Source: Laguncularia racemosa
Taxonomy: Eukaryota; Streptophyta; Magnoliopsida; Myrtales; Combretaceae
NCBI GenBank assembly: GCA_037954665.1
Contig: JBBMOL010000139.1
Coordinates: 1,096,232-1,160,231 of the forward strand
Direction of reading: 5' to 3'
DNA length: 64,000 nucleotides
Positions 1-11,657 of this stretch are shown one piece after another. The position numbers were made by a program, and so were the translations under genes. The notes under the pieces are model-generated. The model ran no database searches. It was not told the origin of the DNA and worked only from the letters and a program-made list of their open reading frames with translations. How positions within the stretch are numbered: position 1 is the stretch's first letter; each line of letters starts with the position of its first letter.

Positions 1-142
1 TCTTGTCGTTGTCTCTGTTGGGAGTGCTAGCCCTTTTCAAATTTCAGCTCCATCCATCGTATCCCTGATATTGCTGGTCATGTTTGTTTATTGCAAAATG
101 AATGTACTGGCTGTCATTACCCAAAAAAATGTACTAGCTATG
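1..142. other. Host DNA left of the transposon nest
   Basis: Short AT-rich non-coding stretch ending in CTATG (138-142), the left target duplication of the outermost LTR element. The matching CTATA lies at 13879-13883, so this DNA was once next to the sequence just upstream of RANGAP1. It is probably part of the RANGAP1 5' UTR intron or promoter. No coding potential seen. Confidence 0.5.
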
Positions 143-371
143 TGTTATAGGATAGCCTTAAAACAAAATTTCAGGTCATCATAGAAAGAATCCAACAATC
201 TTTTTTATGGCTCGTTTAAAGAGAGAACCCTACAATCTTATTAGAATTTAGTAATTTTAACTTTCTGGAAATGATAGAACTTGCGGTCTTTTTCTTGCTT
301 TTCTGATACATATATTCTGACTCCCTACTGCAGTTGGAGTAACTGCTACATCCGAACTACCAGTCCTACAT
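143..371 (-). repeat. 3' LTR of the RPOT-carrying element, outer part
   Basis: Matches the first part of the 5' LTR at 13353-13580, for example the shared stretch ending GTTGGAGTAACTGCTACATC. It begins TGTTATAGGAT where the other copy begins TGTTACAGGAT. It stops at TACAT (367-371), the duplication made by the next element. Confidence 0.8.
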
Positions 372-456
372 TAATATGGAGAGGAACAAAAGCAGTGTAT
401 GCATCATGCAGCAAGTCTTAGGGAAGTGGTGACACTTGTGAAGATTGTCCCAAGGC

Positions 457-561
457 TCATTTTAGGTTGGAGACATGGAACACTGGGTGTAGGCGTGAAT
501 CCAGAGATAGCATCAGTTTGTATGTGACAGGCCCAACTTGGCACTCCACTTGAAAAGGCAG
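457..561 (-). pseudogene. Gypsy integrase C-terminal remnant
   Basis: About 35 codons read LPFQV-VGPVTYKL followed by SRLHPVFHVSNLK and a stop at 459-457. This is the conserved tail of plant Ty3/gypsy integrases (V.YKL, then S.IHPVFHVS.LK). It starts right after the gag remnant stop codon, so several kilobases of pol are missing between them. The deletion predates or accompanied the insertion, because both sides lie inside one pair of target duplications. Confidence 0.75.
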
Positions 562-1362
562 TCAGCATTGGAGCTTCTCTTTCAATCCGTGGATGAAGAA
601 ACCCAACAACTGGGATTTGGTTAAAGGTGGAACCTGAGCAACAGATAGTTCAAAATCTTCAATGTAATTGTCGACTCTCTCAATTTGCTTGAGATCAGTG
701 AGCTGTTCATAGGGGTTTATGGCCTCATATCCTCTATATCAAAGCAAAATTTCTAGAACGAGTTGTTCCCATGTAAGGTGGACATACCTTTGTCGAGTTA
801 TATTGATCCACACTGCTATTCTTCCCTCCTTACTTTATGTAAGCAAGATGAACCTTTGTTTCTTCAGGATTGCGATTAATTTCAAAATATCTGGTAGCTC
901 TGCAACTAATCAGGTTGTGTCCATCAGAAAGTGGTAAATCAGTCCATCGAGTGTTCATTTGCCGTTCATCAACCAGCACACTGCCTTCATGAAGTTCCAG
1001 CACTGGAATTTGGGTCATATGGCCGATGGGCCGCAGAGTAGGTGGCTTGTGAGCAGAGTTTGTAACTTCCAATTCAACTCTGGAGGTCCACTCTTCTATT
1101 GTTGGTTGAGGGGGAACCTCATGGTTGACAAATGTGGCCTTACCTCAATCCTCCATTTGACGTTTCCACATTTACTCCACCATTGCTCAGAGCTTTGTAA
1201 GCCCAAAAGGTGTTGCTCAATAGTTGTACATCAATGGGTCAATTCATCGTATTGCGATTGCTGTTGCTGTTGTTGCGTGCCAACTTTGATTCCTTTCACT
1301 TCTTGGGTTAGTTCTGCTAGATTTTGTTCGAGAGTGTCAACATGATTTTCTATTTGTGTCAT
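562..1362 (-). pseudogene. Gypsy gag remnant
   Basis: It starts at an ATG (1362-1360) opening a coiled-coil-like segment (MTQIENHVDTLEQNLAEL) with a run of seven Gln. Around 1000-860 it reads RATRYFEINRNPEETKVHLAY, the core of plant gypsy gag (usually RAE.YFE....E..KV.LA). It continues with TWEQLVLEIL (about 790-760) and NPYEQLTDLKQIERVDNYIE..FE (720-640), and ends LLGFFIHGLKEKLQC stop at 564-562. At least two frameshifts and internal stops break it. The family assignment rests on these motifs in order. Confidence 0.75.
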
Positions 1363-1592
1363 GTCTCTCTATCGTATTATGGGTCAAGTCCAGAAAAAAA
1401 ACAGGTTGGGCGAATTGATAGGAGTAGAGGAGTAGTTAGAGTATGAGTGGTGATTTGATGATAGTAGAGTAAAAAGATGAGAAAAGAACCTGAAGATCCA
1501 AAGCAAATGCTCTTAGTTCACTCTGGTGAAATGAAAAGACAAAGTTCTTCACTGTCTTGCCTCCTCTTTTGGCTAAAGGCTTTATTGCTCCA
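1363..1592 (-). other. 5' leader of the gypsy-type remnant (inner part)
   Basis: Non-coding DNA between the gag start and copia-3. It continues across copia-3 at 11810-11983. On the minus strand it is pyrimidine-rich (many CTC and ACT repeats), which fits an untranslated leader. No primer-binding site could be assigned with confidence. Confidence 0.4.
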
Positions 1593-1799
1593 TGTCATAA
1601 AACTTGAAGAGGAAAATCTCACTTTTAATTTTATTATACATAAAAGGTATACATATACACTGTACATTGCTAACAAGATTAGAAAAAATGGAAAAGTATA
1701 TCTTATTCTTAACCTATTCTAATTATCTTGGGATTTCTATATTAAAAAAAAACACTTCCTAAAAAATTTTTCCTAATTTAATGCTATAGTCTTCTAACA
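1593..1799 (-). repeat. 3' LTR of copia-3
   Basis: It aligns along its whole length with the split 5' LTR at 6514-6578 and 11658-11804. Differences are mostly substitutions plus short A-run changes. It ends next to the polypurine tract at 1800-1811. Confidence 0.85.
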
Positions 1800-1811
1800 C
1801 TCCCTCTTAAG
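1800..1811 (-). other. Polypurine tract of copia-3
   Basis: The minus strand reads TTAAGAGGGAG directly before the 3' LTR, the usual site for plus-strand DNA priming in copia elements. Confidence 0.75.
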
Positions 1812-1814
1812 CTA

Positions 1815-4800
1815 GTGAATATATATCATCCATTCCCAGCTTGAATATAATTGTTGAGAAATTAGGAAAACTCAATCCTTTTGTGAATATCTGCTAGTTG
1901 TTCTTTGATAGAAATATAGGGTGTACAAATCAGCTTGCTGTCTAACTTTTCCTTTATAAAATGTCTATCAATTTCGACATGCTTTGTGCTATCATGTTGT
2001 ACTGGATTGTGTGCAATGCTGATAGTTAATAGCTGATTTGTTATCACAATATAGTCTCATAGGTTCCTCCTACTTTATCTTCAGATCTTCAAGAATAATC
2101 TTTAACCACAAAAGCTCGCAAACCCCTTGAGCCATAGCCCTCAATTCTGCTTCTGCACTTGACCAAGCCACCATATTTTGTTTCTTACTTCATGTGACTA
2201 AATACCTCTTAAGAAAGTGCAGTAGCCTGTTGTCGACCGTCGATCAACCAGACAGTCAACATAGTATGCGTCTATGTAAGCTTTAAGGGTAAGCCCTCCA
2301 CCCTTCTTAAATAAAATTCCTTTACCTGGACTAGCTTTCGAATAATGAAGTATACGATTTATAGCTTGTAGATGAACCTTCTTAGGATTGTGCATGAATT
2401 GACTTACTACACTCACAACATATGCAATATCTGGTCGTGTATGTGCTAAGTATATTTAGCTTTCCAACCAACTTTTGAAATCTTTCCTTATCCACGTCTT
2501 TATCATCCTCAGCTTTGCTTAGTTTGTGATTGAGTTCAATTGGTGTTGAAGCAGGTTTACAAGCTATCCTGCCGGTTTCTTTCAGAAGATCAACTACATA
2601 CTTTTGTTGGGAAATGAAAATACCTTGTCGAGACCTAGCTAGTTCTATCCCTAGAAAATATTTCAACTTTCCCAAGACTTTGATCTCAAACTCTCTTGCC
2701 AAACAAGTTTTTAAGATCTCCTTCTCTTTCTCATCGTTTCCAGTAACAATTATGTCATCAACATATACCAAGAGTGCCGTCACTCCCCTGAAGCCGTATG
2801 CTTGATGAATAATGTACAATCGCCCTAACTTTGCTTATACCCATTGTTGATCATTACCTTAGTAAACCGGCCAAACCACGCCCTCGGGGACTGTTTGAGT
2901 CCATATAATACCTTCTTTAGTCTACAAACCTTGTTCCTTTTCATTTCTTTTCCAAATCTTTGTGGCATCTCCATATATATTTCTTCCTCTAAATCCCCAT
3001 GAAGAAATGCATTTTTTACATCGAATTGTTGTAAATCCCAATCGAAATTTGCAGCTAGTGACAAAAAGAATTCTCATAGTATTCATCTTAGCTACTGGTG
3101 TGAAAGTTTCCTCATAATCTACTCCATAAGTTTGAGTGTATCCCTTAGCTATCGGCCTCGCCTTGTATCTTTCTAAAGACCCATCGGACTTGTACTTTAC
3201 AACAAACATCCATTTGCATCCCACTATTTTTTTGTTTTCTGGCAGTTTTACAACTTCCCAAGTTCTATTCTTTTCAAGAGCCTCCATTTCTATTCTCATA
3301 GCCTCTCTCCATTTCTCATTAGATATAGTCTTAGATAAGTTGTTGGGAATTTGAATGATGTTTATGTTAGCTAAGAAACTCCTATGAGATTGAGAAAATC
3401 TATGAAAAGATACCAATTTAGCCAATGGGCATTTTGGATGCTTAGTATACTCTCTAGACCCTTTTCGCAAGGAAATAGGTAGGTCAAGATTAGATGGAAT
3501 AGTTAAGGTAATTGAATCTATGCATACCTCTTTTCCAAGAGTAGAGTCTGAGCTTTGGAGTTGCATAAGATCTAGTGTCGGGACTCCTCTTCTTGAATAT
3601 ACCTGTCCATACCTTCTATTGTCAAGGTTGTCATTAGTAAGGACTGTTTCTGTTTCAATAGTTTCAAGGCTTGGTTTTGGTGGAAGTGATTTAAATAATG
3701 GCATTGAAGAATGTGATATTGGTAGTTCAAGAAAGGATAACTCATTTGCCTTCTCTTCTTCCATTGAATTAGACTCCCCTTGAAGATAATGCTGAGAGAA
3801 AAAAGATTGGCCCTCCTCAAATGTAGTATCCATAGAAACATAAAATTTCTATGTAGGTGGGTGATAACACTTGTAGCCCTTCTTTGTTGGAGAATCCCGA
3901 ACGCACATACACTTGATTGCTCGTGGATCAAGTTTACTTCTATTGTGGCTAGATACATGAACAAACGCTGGACAGCAAAAAATCTGAAGATTTATATTAC
4001 TTATTGTTCTAATGTTAGGGTAAAACTCATAAAGAAGTTGCATTGGTGTTTTATTCCCTAAAGTTTTGGAGGGTAAGCAATTTATGATGTGTGTCACAGT
4101 AAGGACAGCTTCTCCCCAATTTGATTTTGGAACATTGTTTTGGAAGAGTAAAGCCAGTGTTATGGTTAGTAAGTGGCCATTTTTCCTCTCAGCTAACCCA
4201 TTTTGTTGGGGAGTGTCTACACAAGAGACTCATGAATTATCCTTTCTTGTTAGAAATATGATGAAAGAACTTGATTGAAATAATCCCTAGCATTATTAGA
4301 TTGAAATCTTTTTATCTTTACACCAAATTGGTTGTTCACCATGGCAATAAAGTTTGGAAGAACGGTAATCAAATCTGATTTATGCTTAAGAAGAAATATC
4401 CAAGAGACTCTAGTAAAATCATCTATAAAAGACACAAACCACTTGGCTCTTGTAATATTAGGAATTCTAGATGGTTCCCAAATATCAGAGTGAATTAATG
4501 AAAAAGGTATAGAACTTCTATTATTACTCATTGGAAAAGAGACCCTTTTATGTTTGGCAAATTCACATAAATCACAGTGAAGGTCTTCAACTTTAACATT
4601 CTTAAACAAAGATGGAAACATTGTCTTTAAGACAGTAAATAAAGGATGACCAAAACGAAAATGTTGACGCCAAATGATATCTTTATTTGAAACCATAAAA
4701 CAAGACCCTAAAGAGATATGCTTGACAGTAGGTGTACGTATGGTAGATGCATCAAGATAGTAGAGACCGCCCTTTTCCTTAGCAACTCCAATCCTCTTCC

Positions 4801-6143
4801 CCATCACCTGGTCCTAAAATACACAATAAGAGGGATAAAACAAGGCATTACAATTTAAATCATGGGTTACTTTATGAATGGACAGTAGACTAGTGGATAA
4901 TTGTGGGACATGAAGTACATCTTTTAGTAGCAAGGTTGGACTCAGCTGAACATGTCCAACACCAGCCACTGTGGTAACCGATCCATTTGCAACAGCAACC
5001 TTCCTATTGCTAGGACAAGGTGTATAGGTAGAAAAATGAACAAGTGAAGGTGTCATGTGGTATGTGGCTCCTGAGTCAATAATCCAATGGTTTTGTATGG
5101 ATTGATCTGAGGCATTTGATTCATGAGAAAGAGTCTTACCAGAGAGTGCTAATGAGCAAGAGGAACTGGGCTTTTCTAATGATCCCAATAGATTCCTTAG
5201 CTTTTCTACCTCGTCTTAGTTGAATGGATTGGAGTTATTTTCCCCATTTAGTTGTGAAACAAAAACCGACTGATTTACTTGCTATTGTACCTTTGGATTA
5301 CCCTTTTGGCCCCACTCTCGACTTGAAGTATACAGTTTTTCATATAGTTTCCAGCAGCGATCCTTAGTGTGTCTTGATTTCTTACAATAAGAACACCATA
5401 AGCTGTCACAAGGATCATTTTGAGGTATATCTCTCATTTTGCTCCTATTGAGTTTCTCTTGTACAACCAAAGCTGATCCTTCAGATATCTCTGGTGCTAG
5501 CATGATGCTTCTGCGACTTTCCTCAGCCCTAATCATAGAAATCACCTCATTAAGAGAAGGGACATTATCTTTACTCAGAATTTGGATTCTCAATTGATCA
5601 AACTTTGCATTTAGGCCAACTAAAAAATCATACATTGGGTCTTTCTCAATGAACCTCTTCAAAATTACTGCATCATCGGAACATTTTGTTTCAATAACTC
5701 GATAATGATCCAGTTTTTGCTATAGATTTTGCAACAAATTAGCATATTCCGTTACAATTTTATTGCCTTGTTTTGCAGCCACAGTTTTTACTGACTTCAT
5801 ATACTTGAGCGGCATCATTAGCCTTCAAGTATGTTTGATGAAGAACATCCCAAATACCCTTTGTAGAGTTTAGAAACATGCATGTATCACTAATCTCAAG
5901 TGTCATCAAACTCCATAGCTAGGACATAATCATGGAATCTTCTTCATCCTAAATCTGGAAGTTCCGCTCATCTAGTTTAGGTCTTGTACCAAGAATATGT
6001 CCAATTTTTCCCTTGCCTTTTAGATATGTACGGACAAGTTAAGGCCATTTCAAATAGTTTTGGCCATTAAGTTTGTAAGATTGATGAATGTTCTGCAATT
6101 CACCCATAGGAATATTAAGTTTCTTGGTTTCCTCGTCAGTCAT
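1815..6143 (-). pseudogene. Copia-3 gag-pol polyprotein, broken
   Basis: Domains on the minus strand: gag from an ATG at 6143 (YKLNGQNYLKW near 6080), with a zinc knuckle CSYCKKSRHTKDRC at about 5395-5350; protease WIIDSGATYHMT near 5090-5050; GAG-pre-integrase plus integrase 4807-4250 (H..H then CDLC, HSDIW, SFIDDF) continuing at 4097-3849; reverse transcriptase 3500-2382 (CKWMFVVKYKSDGS, DVKNAFLHGDLEEEIYM, YVDDII); RNase H 2416-1862 (RRSTTGYC, KHVEIDRHFI). At least six frameshifts or stops separate the pieces. In integrase the expected R-SDNA reads FQSNNA, so the second catalytic Asp is Asn. No functional product is possible. Confidence 0.85.
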
Positions 6144-6296
6144 GGCTACAATTCTTCTTTCCCTCTTGATTGGTTCAAGTCTCCCTATGCTAGTCTCTAT
6201 TGCAATTGACGGAGAGTGACTTTAATTGCTGGCTGTTCTCTAGGAAAATGACCAGGATTGAGGAAGATTAGAGTATGGTGCAATGGAACTAGACGA

Positions 6297-6530
6297 GGTA
6301 TGACGCAAAGGAATAAGATGAGGTAATCTATAAAGTTGGCAATGAAGGCTGAAAAAAATTTTCCAGAATTTCTAAACCCTAGGGGTTTGATACCATGTCA
6401 TAAAACATGGAAAGGTATGACGCAAAGGAATAAGATGAGGTAATCTATAAAGTTGGCAATGAAGGCTGAAAAAAATTTTTCCAGAATTTCTAAACCCTAG
6501 GGGTTTGATACCATGTCATAAAACATGGAA
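6297..6530 (-). repeat. 117-bp tandem duplication across the copia-3 primer-binding site
   Basis: The segment starting GGTATGACGCAAAGG at 6297 is repeated almost perfectly from 6414. Each unit carries the initiator-Met-type primer-binding site (plus TTTGATACCA) and about 20 bp of the inner LTR edge (TGTCATAAAACATGGAAAGG). The second unit joins the real LTR at 6514. The duplication lies in the leader, upstream of gag. Confidence 0.85.
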
Positions 6531-6578
6531 AGGAAATTCTCTCACTTTTAATTTTATTATACATAAAAGGTATATATA
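6514..6578 (-). repeat. 5' LTR of copia-3, inner part
   Basis: First 65 bp (plus orientation) of the LTR, interrupted at ATATA (6574-6578) by copia-2. Confidence 0.8.
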
Positions 6579-6748
6579 TGTTATAATATGTATATTAATG
6601 TATAATATCCTACATTAATGTGTATTATTAACTAGCTATTATTAGAGGATCTTATTTCCTAAAATAGATAGATCAATCCTGTATATATAGACATCAATTC
6701 CTATATGAAAAAGAAATGAAATAAGATTAGTATTTCTTTCAAATTACA
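6579..6748 (+). repeat. 5' LTR of copia-2
   Basis: Starts TGTTATAATATG and ends AAATTACA. It is AT-rich, and a run like TGTATATATAGA near 6677 could serve as a TATA box. It keeps C or G at each site where the 3' copy has T or A. Confidence 0.9.
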
Positions 6749-6761
6749 TGGTATCAGAGCA
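6749..6761 (+). other. Primer-binding site of copia-2
   Basis: TGGTATCAGAGCA, complementary to the 3' end of initiator methionine tRNA, directly after the 5' LTR. Confidence 0.9.
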
Positions 6762-7401
6762 TAGGTATATGTAAGAAAAAAAAAAAAAAATCGTCTTGTC
6801 CTGTGAACAAGGACATGCTGCCCTTGAGAGCAAGCACTATTGGGATCTTCTTTGTTTTTTCGTCACCACCAGTCTAGGAGGAAAGATCAGCCTCCGACCG
6901 GCCGAACCCGAAACCAAAGCCCCAGACGACCGGCGCGTGAGGCTCACGCACCACTTTAGGGTTTCGCTTTCCCCTTCCGTCGACGGCGCGTGGGGGCGCG
7001 TGTGTCGACTCTTCGCCCACCAAAAGCTTCGACGCGCTGTTGGTAAGTCTGTTCTACTCTCCTTTGGTGTTGCATTGGTTGAATACATCATCTTGGGGAG
7101 CGGGTTTTGTTATGGTTGTCGGAGTTGGTTGCATTGGTTCACCGGAGTCATTTGGCTTGTCGGAGTTGATTGAGTTGGTGCGTTTCGAAGTTGTCGTTCG
7201 GCTTGTGTGGGTCTTCTTGTGGATTAGATTGGTGCAGTGTTGTGTTTCGTGGCCGACGACGTGTTGGTCTTGGTGTCTGTTGGTTGGCGTTTGTGGGTCG
7301 ATCTCGTCGGAGGCTTGGATTTTACTTTTTTTTTCGGGTACATTGTGATTGGCTATTTTTTCTTTGTTACTATTGTAAGAATTTTTCTTTTGCTGTTTGA
7401 A
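6762..7401 (+). other. Untranslated leader of copia-2, GC-rich in part
   Basis: About 640 bp between primer-binding site and gag ATG. Positions 6890-7035 are strikingly GC-rich (several GGCGCG and CGACGG words) in an otherwise AT-rich element, and then become GT-rich. Open frames crossing it have no recognisable motif and overlap in all phases, so I treat it as leader, not gene. Confidence 0.6.
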
Positions 7402-10400
7402 ATGGATGATAAAAGCTTAAAATCTCCGGTTGTTGATATGGTTCCTGTGACAACTAATATCACGGAACATAAACTTAATGGGAATAATTTTATGGCTTGG
7501 AGCAAAACGGTGCGAGTATATTTGCGAAGTATTGAAAAAGAAGACCATCTTACTGAAGATCCACCAAATGATAACACTAGACAAGTATAGTTGCGTGATT
7601 ATGCTAGGATATTTTTGCAGCTTAGAAATTCCATTGATAGTGAGATTATCAATTTGGTTGATCATTGTGAATATGTTAAAGAGTTGATGAGTTACTTGGA
7701 ATCTATGTATTCTGGAAGGGGAATATTTCTCGTATCTGTGAGGTCTGCAAAGGTTTTTATCGTACTGAACAACAAGAGTTGTCCCTTACTGCTTATCTTA
7801 TGAGCTTCAAGAAAACATATGAGGAACTGAATGCCTTATTGCCATTTAGCCCTGATGTGAAAGTACAGCAGACTCAACGAGAACAAATGGCAGTAATGAG
7901 TTTTTTAGCAGGTCTTTGTCCAGAATTTGATGCTGCCAAATCTCAGATCCTCTCTAGTCCTGAGATTTCCTCTTTGCAGGAAACCTTTACTCGGATACTT
8001 CGCACAAAAAATCCGTTATCTGTTGCTCCTTCTCATCCTACTAGTGCTCTTGTCAGCCAAAATACAGGCCGCTCTTCCACCTATAGGAAAGAGGGGGATG
8101 ATATTCGCGGGCATAATTCAGGGGGAGTTGTTTGCTATTATTGTCATGAGCGGGGTCATACGAAGCGCACTTGTAAGAAATTGCAAAATCGCAACCTGAG
8201 GAAACCTTTTGCACACATTGCCTCCACTAACTCTACTGATGGCTCTTCCTCTAAGAAGAAAATTACAGTCTCTGCAGATGAATTTGCAAAATTTACTCAG
8301 TACCAGGAAGCATTAAAGGCTTCATCTCATCATGTGTCTACCATTGCTGAGACAAGTAAACCCAACACGTCTCCTTTCCTCATCTTCCAAATGGGTCATA
8401 GATTCTGGTGCAACAGATCACATGACAGGTAATCTTAATCTCTTCTCAACTTATCAACCATACACATCCCCTACAAATGTTACTCTTGCTGATGGTTCTA
8501 AGTCATGTGTTATTGGCTCTGGCACTATTAATCCCACTTCTCAGATTTCCCTATCTTCTGTTTTGAGTTTACCACAGTTTTCCTTTAACTTACTATCTGT
8601 GAGCAAACTCACTCGTGCTATGAATTGTTGCATCTCCTTTTTTCCCGATCATTGTCTATTTCAGGATCTTATGACAAAGAAGATTATTGGTAAAGGACAT
8701 GAGTTGGGAGGTCTCTATATCTTGGATACTCAGGTGCCTAAGTCTGTTGCATGTTCCAGTTTTCAGACACCTTTTAAAGCACATTGCCGAATGGGCCATC
8801 CCTCTTTGCCTGTGTTGAAAAAGCTCTTTCCTCATTTTAATGTCTCTAGCTTGGAGTGTGAGTCATGTCACTTTGCAAAGCACCATCGTTTATCTTATGT
8901 TCCTCGAGTCAATAAAAGGGCAAGTGTTCCATTTGAATTAGTTCATTCTGATATATGGGGTCCCTGTCCTGTTATGTCACAGACTAGTTTCAAATACTTT
9001 GTTACTTTTGTGGATGATTTTTTTCGCATGACTTGGCTTTCTCTTATGAAAAGTCGTTCTAAGGTATTTTCCCATTTTACTAGTTTTTGTGCTGAAATCC
9101 AAACACAATTCAACATCTTTGTCCGAACCTTAAGAAGTGATAATGCCAAAGAATACTTGTCTCACTCATTTCAGACATATATGATTCAAAATGGCATCAT
9201 TCATCAGTCCTCATGTGTTGATACACCTTCTTAGAATGGAGTGGCTAAAAGGAAGAACAGACATCTCCTTGAGACAGCGAGAGCCCTCTTATTTCAAATG
9301 AATGTTCCTAAACGGTTTTGGGCCGATGCAGTATCTACTGCTTGTTTCTTGATTAATCGTTTACCTTCATCTGTTTTTCAGGGTGAAACTCATACAAAGT
9401 ATTGTTTCCTACAAAACCATTGTTTCCTATTGAACCAAGGATATTTGGTTGTCTCTGCTTTGTTCATGATGTCCGTCCCCAAATAACAAAATTAGATCCT
9501 AAGTCTCTCAAATGTATCTTTTTGAGTTACTCTAGGGTTCAAAAGGGATATCGGTGTTATTGCCCTCATCTTGATAAGTATCTGGTGTCAGCTGATGTTT
9601 CATTTGTAGAAAACAATCCGTTTTTTCCTTCACTTATTGGAACACCAACATCGGATGAGGATGATGATATATTGATTTATCATATTACTTATCCGTCTCC
9701 GCCGCCACCTCCACCACAGCCTCCTATTCGACATGTCTACTCTAGACGGAGAGACCTGCCTATTTCATGTCCTGAACCATCCTCTTCTTCCTCATCGGAT
9801 CCAGCTCCAGATGATCTTGATCTACCTATTGCTCTTCGGAAGGGTACACATCACTGTACCTATCCTATTTTGTCCTTTGTTTCCTATGATAACTTATCAT
9901 CATCATCATCTTCATTTATTGCATCACTTGATACTGTGACAATTCCTAAATCTATTCATATGGCCCTTTCTCATCTTGGTTGGCGTGATGCTATGATCGA
10001 AGAGATGAATGCCTTAGATACTAATGGCACTTGGGATCTCATGAATTTGCCCGTAGACAAGAAGGCAATTGGTTGTAAATGGTTGTTTTCTATTAAGGTT
10101 AATCCTGACGGCTCAGTAGCTTAGCTAAAAGCTCGTCTTGTCGCTAAAGGTTACGCTCAAACCTATGGCGTTGATTACTCTGACACATTCTCCCCCATGG
10201 CTAAGATGACTGCTGTTCGATTATTTATCTCTTTAGCTGCTACTAATCATTGGCCGCTCTTCCAGTTAGACATTAAGAACGCCTTCTTACATGGCGATTT
10301 GCAGGAAGAAGTATACATGGAGCAACCACCTGAGTTTATTGCTCAGGGGGAGTCGGGTAAAGACTATCATCTTCGGAAATCCTTATATGGACTGAAACAG

Positions 10401-11475
10401 AGCCCTCGTGCTTGGTTTGGGAAATTCAGTCAGGCTGTTAAGACATTTGGTCTTACCAAGAGTAGATTGGATCACTCGATATTCTTTAAGTGTTCTGACT
10501 CGGGTATGATTCTTCTTATTGTATGTTGATGACATTATCATTATAGGAAGTGACAGTGCAGGAATCTCATCGTTGAAGTCATTTCTTCACACACAGTTTC
10601 ATACCAAGGATTTGGGATTATTGAAATATTTCTTGGGGATTGAATTGACAAGGAGTAAGAAAGGCATTTTCCTCTCTCAACGGAAATATGTGCTTGACTT
10701 ATTAATAGAGACGGGCAAATTAGGTGCTAAGTCGTGTAGCACACCCATGCTCCCTAATATGCAGCTAACTAAAGAGGGTGAGTTATTTCAGGATCCAGAG
10801 AGGTATAGACGTTTAGTTGGGAAATTAAATTATCTCACGGTGACTCGTCCCGATATTGCTTATCCCGTAAGTGTGGTAAGTCAGTTCATGTCCTCTCCTA
10901 CCGTGCATCATTGGGCAACTTTGGAGCAAATTCTGTGTTACTTGAAAGGTGCCCCAGGACGTGATTTAGTTTATGGTAGTCAGGGACATAATCATATTAA
11001 GTGTTTCTCAAATGTAGATTGGGCAGGATCCAAAATAGACAGAAGATCCACCACTGGGTATTGTGTGTTTGTGGGTGGAAACTTGATCTCTTGGAAAAGC
11101 AAGAAACAACATGTTGTGTCTCGCTCAAGTGCAGAGTCGGAATATAGGGATATGGCACACTCAGTATGTGAGATAATGTGGATTTATCAGCTCTTACTTG
11201 AAGTTGGCTTTAAGGTGCCAATACCTGCACAATTGTGGTGTGATAATCAGGCAGCTATTCATATTGCATCTAATCCCGTGTTTCATGAACGAACGAAACA
11301 CATTGAGATTGATTGTCATTTCATTCGAGAAAAGATACAACAAAACTTGGTCTCTACAAAGCATGTTAAGACCGGAGAACAGTTGGCAGATATCTTTACT
11401 AAAGCTTTAAATGGGGTTAGAGTCAGTCATATTTGTAACAAGTTGGGCATGATCAACATCTATGCTCCAACTTAA
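7402..11475 (+). pseudogene. Copia-2 gag-pol polyprotein with few lesions
   Basis: Gag starts MDDKSLKSPVVDM at 7402. A TAG at 7588-7590 replaces a Trp codon, and a one-base frameshift lies near 7720. Zinc knuckle CYYCHERGHTKRTC is at about 8133-8175. After another shift come protease WVIDSGATDHMT (about 8392-8427), the pre-integrase HCRMGHPS and CESCHFAKHH, and the integrase core (HSDIWGP, FVDDFFRM, LRSDNAKEY). A TAG at 9232-9234 replaces Gln, and a frameshift follows near 9400. Reverse transcriptase has CKWLFSIKVNPDGS, a TAG near 10122 (Gln expected), DIKNAFLHGDLQEEVYM and YVDDIIIIGS, the last across a shift near 10522. RNase H has DRRSTTGYC and RSSAESEYRDMA. The stop TAA is at 11473-11475. 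The repeated C-to-T type of lesion fits methylation decay. Confidence 0.9.
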
Positions 11476-11482
11476 GGGGGAG
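11471..11482 (+). other. Polypurine tract of copia-2
   Basis: CTTAAGGGGGAG overlaps the polyprotein stop codon and abuts the 3' LTR. Confidence 0.85.
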
Positions 11483-11652
11483 TATTATAATATGTATATT
11501 AATGTATAATATCTTACATTAATGTGTATTATTAACTAGCTATTATTAGAAGATCTTATTTCCTAAAATAGATAGATCAATCCTGTATATATAGATATCA
11601 ATTCCTATATGAAAAAGAAATGAAATAAGATTAGTATTTTTTTCAAATTACA
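11483..11652 (+). repeat. 3' LTR of copia-2
   Basis: Same length as the 5' LTR. It starts TATTATAATATG, so the terminal TG is now TA. All differences I count against the 5' copy are C-to-T or G-to-A in this copy. It is followed by the ATATA duplication. Confidence 0.9.
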
Positions 11653-11657
11653 ATATA

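Larger units (their letters stand above)
6579..11652 (+). mobile_element. Copia-2: Ty1/copia element, youngest in the left nest
   Basis: Two 170-bp LTRs (6579-6748 and 11483-11652) differ by about five bases. ATATA duplications lie at 6574-6578 and 11653-11657. An initiator-Met primer-binding site TGGTATCAGAGCA follows the first LTR, and polypurine tract TTAAGGGGGAG precedes the second. The single gag-pol frame has only a handful of lesions. It inserted into the copia-3 5' LTR and is the same family as copia-1 further right. Confidence 0.95.

Noticed and set aside
6796..7348. Overlapping open frames of 70-125 codons in the copia-2 leader
   Set aside because: They overlap in several phases, lack motifs and lie between primer-binding site and gag, so they are leader.
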